Source of the DNA: Thioalkalivibrio sp.
GTDB taxonomy: Bacteria; Pseudomonadota; Gammaproteobacteria; Ectothiorhodospirales; Ectothiorhodospiraceae
Assembly: GCA_007120575.1 (NCBI GenBank)
Contig: SKNJ01000277.1
Location: 1-11,719, forward strand
DNA length: 11,719 nt
Reading direction: 5' to 3'
A model generated the notes under the pieces. The model was not told where the DNA came from and did no database searches. It saw only the letters and a list, made by a program, of their open reading frames with translations. The position numbers were made by a program, and so were the translations under genes. Position 1 is the stretch's first letter. The number at the start of each line of letters is the position of its first letter. Shown piece after piece: positions 6,393-11,719 of the stretch.

Positions 6393-7292
6393 ATGCTCAA
6401 CGCAATCGTTCCGCTTGTCGTTGACGGTCTGGCAAATGCCGCGCTCATATTCTTCGTCGCGGTTGGTCTGACCCTCGTCTTCAGTGTCCTGCGCATTCTC
6501 AACGTGGCGCATGGAAGCTTCTATTCGATCGGGGCCTATGTGGCCGCCACCATTGGGCTCTGGCTGGTCAGCAGCGGGCTGAACCCTTGGCTGAGCTTTC
6601 CCGCGCTTCTACTGGCAGCGGCACTGGTGGCGGCGCTGATGGGGCCACTGATCGAGCGCACCCTGATCCACTGGACCTACGGCAAGGGTGAGGCGGTGCA
6701 GATTCTCGTCACCTTCGGGCTGTTCCTGATCCTCGAGGATCTCCAGCGCATCGTGTTCGGCGTGCGCTCGATCTATGCCGATACCCCGATGGCGCTACTG
6801 GGGGTGTCGGAGATCGGCGGGATCATCTACCTGAACTACCAGCTGCTTCTGATCGGGCTGGCGGTAGTGGTGCTGATCGGGCTGCGACTGTTCATCCGGC
6901 ACACGCGCTACGGCAAGCTCATCTCGGCGGTTGTCGAAGATCGCGAGGTGTCCGAGGCGCTTGGCATCAATACCCGGCGCATCTTCATGTTGGCCTTCAC
7001 GCTCGGCGTGTTCCTGGCCGCGCTTGGCGGCGCGCTGGCCACCCCGACCACGGGTGTTGCGCCCGGGCTCGGGGCGGAAACCATGGTGCTGGCCTTCGCG
7101 GTCGCTGCGATTGCCGGGCTGGGGCAGGTCGAGGGGGCGGCGGTGGCCGCGGTAATCGTGGGAATTGCGCGGGTGCTGGCGATCTACTACTTCCCCGCGC
7201 TCGATGCCGTGGCGCCCTATCTGGTGATGCTCGCCGTGCTCGTGATCTGGCCCTACGGATTGTTCGGCTCCACCTCTACGCGGAGGATCTGA
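6393..7292 (+). CDS. livH: Branched-chain-type ABC transporter permease LivH
   Basis: This 299-residue integral membrane protein is the LivH half of a HAAT-family permease. It opens with the typical first segment VVDGLANAALIFFVAVGLTLVFSVLRILNVAHGSFYSIGAYVAA, then shows alternating hydrophobic segments and the EAA-like cytoplasmic loop FIRHTRYGKLISAVVEDREVSEALGINTRRIFMLAF, which contacts the ATPases. Length matches LivH proteins. The start is set by homology of the N-terminus; its ribosome site (AGG, eight bases upstream) is weak, which fits low permease expression relative to the binding protein. Its TGA overlaps the livM ATG (TGATG). The symbol denotes the family; the substrate is unlikely to be confined to Leu/Ile/Val. 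Confidence 0.93.
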   Translation: MLNAIVPLVVDGLANAALIFFVAVGLTLVFSVLRILNVAHGSFYSIGAYVAATIGLWLVSSGLNPWLSFPALLLAAALVAALMGPLIERTLIHWTYGKGEAVQILVTFGLFLILEDLQRIVFGVRSIYADTPMALLGVSEIGGIIYLNYQLLLIGLAVVVLIGLRLFIRHTRYGKLISAVVEDREVSEALGINTRRIFMLAFTLGVFLAALGGALATPTTGVAPGLGAETMVLAFAVAAIAGLGQVEGAAVAAVIVGIARVLAIYYFPALDAVAPYLVMLAVLVIWPYGLFGSTSTRRI

Positions 7293-8258
7293 TGCGTTCT
7301 GCGAACCTCTGGCTGCTGATGATCGGGGGGCTGCTGGCGATGGCGGCGGTGCCCATCCTCCTGCCCTGGCTTCAGTTCGCGATGACAGTCGCCATGGCGA
7401 AGGGTTTCGCCGCGCTCGGGGTGGCACTGCTGCTGCGGGCGGGGATGATCTCGATCGGGCATGCGCTGTTTATCGCGGTAGGTGCGTATTCGGCGGCGTT
7501 CATCGCGCGCAACACAGGCATCACGGACCTTGCTTTGATCCTCATCGGGACGGTGGCGATCACCGCCGTGGTGGGCGCGGTTACCGGTGCCTTCATGGTG
7601 CGCTACCGCGCGATCTTCTTCGCGATGCTCAATCTCGCGGTGTCGATGGTAGCGTTTTCACTGCTCTCCAAACTGTATCGCGTGACCGGCGGGACCGACG
7701 GGCTGCGCGTGCCGGTGCCCACCGTCTTCGGCGTCGAACTCGATAAGTCCACCTTCGACGTGATCCTGTTCTATGTGGCGCTCGCGCTGATCATCGCGGT
7801 GGGCTATTTGCTTCACCGCTATCTCAAGAGCCCTCTGGGCCATGCGCTGGAGGCGGTGCATACCAACGAGGTGCGGCTCGAGTATCTGGGCGTATCGGCC
7901 TGGCGCGTGCTGCTGGTGGCCTACACCCATCTCGGCCGCGCTGGCGGGGCTGGGCGGCGCGCTGACGGCGGTGGCAGTGGGCCATGTGCTGCCGGAATAC
8001 GCCTACTGGACCGAATCCGGCCATCTAGTGCTGACTGCCGTACTTGGGGGAATCGGCGGTGTCGCGGGACCGTTCCTCGGCTCGATCTTCCTTGAGCTCG
8101 TCCACAAGGCAGCGGTCGGCTACGCTGCCGATGCCTGGAACATGATCAACGGGATCGCGCTGCTTCTGGTGATCTTTTTCCTGCCGCGGGGGCTTTACGG
8201 GCTGATCGCCCGGCGGCGCGCGGCCCGTGCACTGCTTGAGGAAGAGGACAAGCAATGA
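7292..8258 (+). pseudogene. livM: Branched-chain-type ABC transporter permease LivM, broken by a one-base frameshift
   Basis: The gene encodes the second HAAT permease subunit but is read in two frames. From 7292 the product follows LivM up to NEVRLEYLGVSAWRVLLVAYT (residue 212), then runs out of family into a 55-residue unrelated tail ending at 8095. The true continuation, ISAALAGLGGALTAVAVGHV...YWTESGHLVLTAVLGGIGG to LLEEEDKQ, is in another frame up to 8258. Removing one C from the CCC at 7926-7928 joins both parts into a 321-residue protein of normal LivM length, with no other defect. The start overlaps the livH stop and the stop overlaps the livG start (ATGA), as in an intact operon. Either this is a recent inactivating mutation, which should abolish transport unless another permease substitutes, or a sequencing or assembly error. 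The intact neighbours and ideal repair make an error or a very young mutation likely. Confidence 0.9.
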
Positions 8259-9007
8259 CCGAGGACAGGACCCTACTCAGCGTTCGCGGGATCGAGGTGT
8301 CCTTCGCCGGGGTGAAGGCGGCCGACAACGTGACCCTGTCGATCAATCGCGGCGACTTTACCGCGATCATCGGCGCCAATGGCTCGGGCAAGACCACCTT
8401 TCTCAACATCTGCACGGGGTATGTGAAGCCGCAGGCAGGCGCGGTGTATCTGGAGGGGCGCGATATCACCGCCCTGCCTCCGCGCGACATCGCGCAGCAG
8501 GGCATCGCGCGGTCGTTCCAGATTCCGCAGCTGTTCACTGACCAGACGGTGCGTGAAAACCTGATGCTGTCGATCGCCGCGCGCGAGGGAATCTTTCAGG
8601 GGTTCACCCCGCTCGACCGGCGTGAATACCGCGAAGAGGCAGATGTATTTCTGGCGCTGGTCGGGCTGGAGTCAGTGGCCGACAGCCTCGCCGGCACCCT
8701 GCCCGAGGGGAAGCGCAAGCTGGCCGATGTGACGCTGGCGCTGGCGCTGAAGCCGCGGCTTCTGCTGCTGGACGAGCCGACTAGCGGGGTGAGCGCGCTG
8801 GAGCGGTTCGACATCATGGAAACGCTGATGGCGGCCCTGCGCGAACGACAGACCAGCGCGCTGTTTGTCGAACACGACATGGAGGTGGTGCGCAGCTACG
8901 CCGACCGGGTGCTTGTGTGGGATGCGGGGCGGGTGATTTCCGATGGTCAGCCCGGGCCGGTGTTCAGCGACGAGCGCGTGATCAAGAGCGTACTGGGGGC
9001 GATGTGA
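8255..9007 (+). CDS. livG: ABC transporter ATP-binding protein LivG
   Basis: This 250-residue cytoplasmic ATPase is the LivG subunit of the importer. Walker A is GANGSGKTT (40-48), the Q-loop Gln is Q89 (RSFQIPQLF), Walker B is LLLLDEP with catalytic E174, and the H-loop is H207 (FVEHDMEVV). The C-terminal LivG-type extension with the V-x-SVLGA end is present. The signature helix reads LPEGKRKLADVTLAL (149-163): LivG proteins often differ from LSGGQ, but Lys in place of Gln is uncommon in those I know. ATG overlaps the livM stop, and the stop overlaps the livF start (TGATG). It should pair with LivF to drive transport through LivH/LivM. Confidence 0.93.
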   Translation: MTEDRTLLSVRGIEVSFAGVKAADNVTLSINRGDFTAIIGANGSGKTTFLNICTGYVKPQAGAVYLEGRDITALPPRDIAQQGIARSFQIPQLFTDQTVRENLMLSIAAREGIFQGFTPLDRREYREEADVFLALVGLESVADSLAGTLPEGKRKLADVTLALALKPRLLLLDEPTSGVSALERFDIMETLMAALRERQTSALFVEHDMEVVRSYADRVLVWDAGRVISDGQPGPVFSDERVIKSVLGAM

Positions 9008-9678
9008 TGCTGAAGCTCAGGGATGTGAATGTGGCCATCGCCGGGGTGCGTGTGCTGCGCGATGTGAGCTTCACGCTCAGGCCCGGCATCTGCACTGTTC
9101 TGATCGGCCGCAACGGCGCGGGCAAGACTACGACACTGCGTGCGATCATGGGACTTGTCCCTCTCACCGGCGGGGCGATCACACTGGAGGGCGAAGCACT
9201 GCACACGCAGCCCAGTTATGCGCGTGCCAGGCTAGGCGTGGGCTATGCGCCGGAGGATCGTCGTCTGATCAGCGAGTTCAGCGTCGAAGAAAACCTGCTT
9301 TTGCCGGCTCTTGCGATGAAGCTCGATGCGGCCGAGCGACGGCGTCGGCTGGATGAAGTCTATTCCTTGCTGCCCCAGTTGGCCGAGATGCGCAAGCGCC
9401 CTGGGGGCGCGACTTCCGGGGGACAGGGCAAGATGGTAGCGCTGGGGCGCGCGCTGATGGTGGCCCAGAAGGTCGTCATGCTGGACGAGCCGTTTCAGGG
9501 ACTCGCACCGGCGCTGGCGCAGGATTACGCCAAGACCCTGGCGGAGCTGCGCAAGGCGCATGAGGGGCTTGCGCTACTGATCACGGAATCGAGCCCCAAC
9601 CTTCTCGATTCCATCGCCGACGAGACCTTGAGTATCGAACGCGGCGCAATCGGCGCTGAGGCACCTGCACCACATTGA
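9007..9678 (+). CDS. livF: ABC transporter ATP-binding protein LivF
   Basis: The product is a 223-residue LivF-type ATPase. Walker A is GRNGAGKT (34-41), the Q-loop region is GYAPEDRRLISEFSVEENLL, the signature is TSGGQGKMVALGRAL (136-150) and Walker B is VVMLDEP with E161. After the D-loop the usual LivF EQN at the switch position reads TESSPN (194-199); LivF proteins already lack the switch His, so this is a modest further change. The start is the ATG overlapping the livG stop; upstream in-frame codons would overlap livG by 90 bases and add unrelated residues. At 223 residues it is slightly shorter than typical LivF, ending soon after the last beta strand. It forms the ATPase heterodimer with LivG. 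Confidence 0.92.
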   Translation: MLKLRDVNVAIAGVRVLRDVSFTLRPGICTVLIGRNGAGKTTTLRAIMGLVPLTGGAITLEGEALHTQPSYARARLGVGYAPEDRRLISEFSVEENLLLPALAMKLDAAERRRRLDEVYSLLPQLAEMRKRPGGATSGGQGKMVALGRALMVAQKVVMLDEPFQGLAPALAQDYAKTLAELRKAHEGLALLITESSPNLLDSIADETLSIERGAIGAEAPAPH

Positions 9679-9685
9679 CGCGGCA

Positions 9686-9710
9686 GGCGGTGGCAGCACC
9701 GCCCCCGGGG
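9686..9710 (+). repeat. Stem-loop between livF and the DUF2848 gene
   Basis: GGCGGTG (9686-9692), loop GCAG, CACCGCC (9697-9703) is a perfect 7-bp hairpin overlapping the CCCCGGGG palindrome (9703-9710). There is no T-run. It may attenuate or stabilise the transcript between the transporter and the two distal genes. TATCAT at 9715-9720 resembles a -10 box, but no convincing -35 is present. Confidence 0.35.
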
Positions 9711-9737
9711 CTAGTATCATACAGGGAGAGGACAACA

Positions 9738-10430
9738 ATGCAGATTACGGCTTGCGTCGAAAGCGCGAAAGGCAGGCACGAGAGAACATTCGATATCAAC
9801 GCGCTGGTCATCGCTGGCTGGGCCGGACGGGATCGCGCGAAGATGGAGGCCCACATCCGCGAGTTGGAAGAGCTTGGCGTCGCCCGTCCCAAGGCCATGC
9901 CCACCTATTATCGCGTGGCGGCTGCGCGGCTGAACACTGCGCCAGCCATACAGCATACCGGCGACACGTCCTCGGGCGAAGCCGAGGCGATGCTGCTGGC
10001 GCAGGACGGGTCGCTATATCTCGGGCTCGGATCTGATCACACCGACCGCAAGGTTGAAGCCTATGGCGTGACCGTGTCGAAGCAGATGTGCGACAAGCCG
10101 ATCTCTGATACCTTCTGGCCGTTCGAAGAGGTGGCCGACCACTGGGATGAGCTGATGCTTCGTAGTTGGACGGTTATCGATGGCGCGCGCGTATTGTATC
10201 AGGAGGGGTCGCTGGCCGAGCTGTTGTCCCCAGAGTCGCTGATCCACGGCTATGCTGGTGCCGATACGTTGCCTTGCGGCACAGCCATGCTTTGCGGCAC
10301 GGTGCCCGCGATCGGCGGGATCCGGACCGCAGCGCGGTTTGAGTGCGAATTGCAAGACACAGTGCTTTCGCGGCGAATTGCGCTGGCCTATGACATCGAT
10401 GTCCTGCCAATCGCGGAGGACCAAACCTGA
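9738..10430 (+). CDS. DUF2848 family protein, putative fumarylacetoacetase-like hydrolase
   Basis: This 230-residue protein matches the DUF2848 family along its length: GWAGRDRAKMEAHIRELEELGV (27-48), PTYYRVAAARL, SSGEAEAMLL (78-87), the hallmark GSDHTDRKVEAYGVTVSKQMCDKP (98-121) and FEEVADHWDELMLRSW. E81-x-E83 recalls the metal-binding E-x-E of fumarylacetoacetate hydrolase-fold enzymes; by that analogy it may hydrolyse or isomerise an acyl-pyruvate-like ring-cleavage product, but no function is established for the family to my knowledge. GGGAGAGG sits 6 bases before the ATG at 9738, which decides the start; an in-frame TTG at 9675 overlaps livF and has no support. It is 59 bases after livF and 17 before the GntR gene, so probably co-transcribed with both. 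Its presence at the end of an importer operon argues for a metabolic role on the imported compound. Confidence 0.88.
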   Translation: MQITACVESAKGRHERTFDINALVIAGWAGRDRAKMEAHIRELEELGVARPKAMPTYYRVAAARLNTAPAIQHTGDTSSGEAEAMLLAQDGSLYLGLGSDHTDRKVEAYGVTVSKQMCDKPISDTFWPFEEVADHWDELMLRSWTVIDGARVLYQEGSLAELLSPESLIHGYAGADTLPCGTAMLCGTVPAIGGIRTAARFECELQDTVLSRRIALAYDIDVLPIAEDQT

Positions 10431-10447
10431 AAGGGAAACATCCCCCG

Positions 10448-11164
10448 ATGCCAAGCCAGCCGATTGATGAAGAAAAGCCGCGCGCCACAACCGGGGCGCA
10501 TGTTTCGCTACGTGATCGCGCCTACGATGCCCTCAAGACCAAGATCATCAATTGTGAACTGCGTCCGGGCGAGGTGCTTACCGTTGCGAGCCTGGCCGAA
10601 GATCTGGGCATCGGCCGCACGCCGGTCATCCAGGCGGTGGACCGGCTGGTGACCGACGGCCTGATCGAGGTGATGCCACGCAAAGGCATTGTCGTCTCGC
10701 CGATCAGCCTAGACGAGATCTTCGACATTATCGAGGTGCGCATTTTGAATGAATGCCAAGCCGTGCGATGGGCCGCCGACAAGGCCACCGAGGCCGAGAT
10801 CGAAGCGATGGAGGCCAATCTGCAGGCGATGCGCAGAGCCTCGCAAGAGCGCAATATCGAGCGGCTGATCCAGCTTGATCGGGAGTTTCACCGCCTCATC
10901 AGCGCGGCGGCTGGCAACCCCGTTCTGAGCGAAATTCTGGGCAACCTGCATGACCGCTCGGTGCGGTTCTGGTTCGTGTCATTGCGCGCGCCTGATCACA
11001 ATGCACGGGTCTGCGATCAGCACGCCTGCGTCGTCGATGCGATTAGAGCCCATGACCCTGTTGCCGCCGAGGCGGCGATCCGCGAACATATCGTCGCATT
11101 TCAGCACAACATCACCAATCAGGTGCTGCTCAATCGGCCCGCGGGCAACATCCGGTCTGCCTGA
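10448..11164 (+). CDS. GntR-family transcriptional regulator, FadR subfamily (FCD domain)
   Basis: This 238-residue regulator has a GntR winged helix-turn-helix at about 19-87 (LRDRAYDALKTKII...LRPGEVLTVASLAEDLGIGRTPVIQAVDRLVTDGLIEVMPRKGIVV) and a C-terminal all-helical FCD ligand domain. The FCD metal ligands are all visible: D144 and H148 (DREFH), H192 and H214. FCD proteins bind organic acids, often through this metal, and release DNA. AAGGGA lies about 11 bases before the ATG, slightly long. It is the last gene of the transport operon and a good candidate for the protein that reads the shared GTGAAATTTCA sites, though the MarR protein is an alternative. Twenty-four bases after its stop begins transposase debris; the C-terminus looks complete for the subfamily, although a few terminal residues could have been altered at that junction. 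Confidence 0.9.
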   Translation: MPSQPIDEEKPRATTGAHVSLRDRAYDALKTKIINCELRPGEVLTVASLAEDLGIGRTPVIQAVDRLVTDGLIEVMPRKGIVVSPISLDEIFDIIEVRILNECQAVRWAADKATEAEIEAMEANLQAMRRASQERNIERLIQLDREFHRLISAAAGNPVLSEILGNLHDRSVRFWFVSLRAPDHNARVCDQHACVVDAIRAHDPVAAEAAIREHIVAFQHNITNQVLLNRPAGNIRSA

Positions 11165-11188
11165 AGGAGGGAACGGGTCGGAAATTGT

Positions 11189-11577
11189 ATAGGGTGGCAG
11201 CGGCATCAGGGCGATGTTGTTGTGGACAACGAGGCCCTTGGAGCTGTGCCAGCCGGCGCCGTCGAACACGAGCACAGCATGTGTGTCTGACGCGACCACG
11301 GCGCCGATCTCGGCGGGACAAGCGCTCATCGCCTGATTGTCACGGTGGGACATGAAGAGTCCGACGCCCTTGCCCTTGGCCGGGCAGATCGCGCCGAAGA
11401 CATAGGCGGGCTGGGTGCCCTGGTCTGCGGTGGAGCGCGCTGCGTCCCGCGCCGCGCCCAGCGGCGGGTGATCTTGTTCTTCTGACCTATGCACACCTCG
11501 TTCTGGAACCACAATTCTACCTTGGGGACGGGCGAGTGCGCCGCTCTGATCGCCGCGAGGCGGGCGGGAAGCCTTCT
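11189..11577 (-). pseudogene. Decayed IS630-type transposase, internal fragment
   Basis: Read on the - strand, this encodes the core of an IS630-family DDE transposase: PARLAAIRAAH, LWFQNEVCIGQKNKITRRWARRGT, then DQGTQPAYVFGAICPAKGKG, VLVFDGAGWHSSKGLVVHNNIALMPLPPY. It is defective in several ways. The start and N-terminus are missing at the junction with the next element near 11578. The first catalytic Asp of the family WFQDE motif is Asn. A one-base loss near 11427-11445 shifts the frame. The sequence departs from the family after PPY at 11189, losing the catalytic Glu region and C-terminus. The remaining open frame runs on into antisense of the GntR gene and has no meaning. Confidence 0.85.
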
Positions 11578-11579
11578 TA

Positions 11580-11719
11580 GAGCGTTTCGCGTTTAATCGG
11601 TTCGATATCCTGCGGCTTTGAAGAAGTTGTAGCACTCCTCGTCGGTGAACAGGCCGCAGACATGCCCGACCGCCTGCCAGAGCTGATCATAGGTCCGGGC
11701 AGCTGCCTTTCGGAGTAGT
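11580..11719 (-). mobile_element. 3' end of a second IS630-type insertion sequence, running off the window
   Basis: From 11580 to the window edge lies the terminal part of another element. Its outer end, GAGCGTTTCGCGT (11580-11592), looks like an IS630-type inverted repeat, and it abuts TA at 11578-11579, the dinucleotide this family targets and duplicates. The other end is outside the window, so the repeat pair and the TA duplication cannot be confirmed. It interrupts the older transposase fragment at 11189-11577. Confidence 0.7.
11593..11719 (-). CDS. IS630-type transposase, C-terminal fragment (partial at window edge)
   Basis: The - strand reading frame entering at the right edge ends at the TAA complementary to 11593-11595. 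Its 41 visible residues, including RTYDQLWQAVGHVCGLFTD and ending EECYNFFKAAGYRTD, are the characteristic C-terminus of IS630-family transposases. The catalytic core would lie outside the window, so whether this copy is intact is unknown. It cannot be the missing end of the neighbouring fragment, because the C-terminus here lies upstream of that fragment's core in the reading direction; two copies are therefore present. Confidence 0.8.
   Translation of the reverse strand, partial: LLRKAAARTYDQLWQAVGHVCGLFTDEECYNFFKAAGYRTD

Noticed and set aside
7842..8258. A separate small membrane-protein gene after livM
   Set aside because: Its sequence from about 7928 is the C-terminal third of LivM; the preceding residues are out-of-frame noise. 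It is the downstream half of a frameshifted livM, not an independent gene.
10979..11635. A 218-residue - strand protein
   Set aside because: It is a composite of out-of-frame sequence, the decayed transposase core and antisense of the GntR 3' end. Only the transposase segment is meaningful.
1..11719. CRISPR arrays, tRNA or rRNA genes, phage genes
   Set aside because: I saw no regularly spaced direct repeats, cloverleaf-like sequence, rRNA sequence or phage structural gene anywhere in the window.

Overview
The window reads as a G+C-rich alphaproteobacterial chromosome segment, with codon use and gene style that resemble Rhodobacterales. That assignment is an inference from composition and protein style, since there is no rRNA or marker gene here. 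Apart from insertion-sequence debris at the right edge, every gene is on the + strand. The content is a compact catabolic and uptake module for an unidentified small organic substrate, probably aromatic or heteroaromatic.

Layout. (1) 1-1584: an amidase-signature hydrolase (158-1564) behind a promoter region with several symmetrical sites. It ends in an 18-bp perfect hairpin that carries its stop codon. (2) 1600-4820: a tight four-gene unit made of a MarR-type regulator, an HpaC-like flavin reductase, an HpaB-like FADH2-dependent aromatic hydroxylase and a small cupin, closed by a probable intrinsic terminator. (3) 4821-11164: a second unit encoding a branched-chain-type (HAAT/Liv) ABC importer, ordered binding protein, LivH, LivM, LivG, LivF. 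It continues into a DUF2848 protein with a fumarylacetoacetase-like look and a FadR-class GntR regulator. (4) 11189-11719: two nested IS630-type transposase remnants on the - strand.

How it may work. The binding protein and Liv permease would import the substrate. The reductase supplies reduced flavin and the HpaB-like enzyme hydroxylates the ring. The amidase, DUF2848 protein and cupin are candidates for C-N hydrolysis and for steps after hydroxylation; their order cannot be read from sequence. The MarR and GntR proteins are the likely substrate-responsive regulators. An identical 11-base core, GTGAAATTTCA, occurs upstream of both the amidase and the binding-protein gene, which suggests one regulator ties the transcription units together.

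Main oddities: livM carries a single-base frameshift (one extra C at 7926-7928) in an otherwise intact operon; the monooxygenase has His and Tyr exchanged at two positions that contact substrate in HpaB; the amidase stop codon lies in the loop of its own terminator; and a younger IS630-type element has inserted into a decayed one beside the GntR gene.
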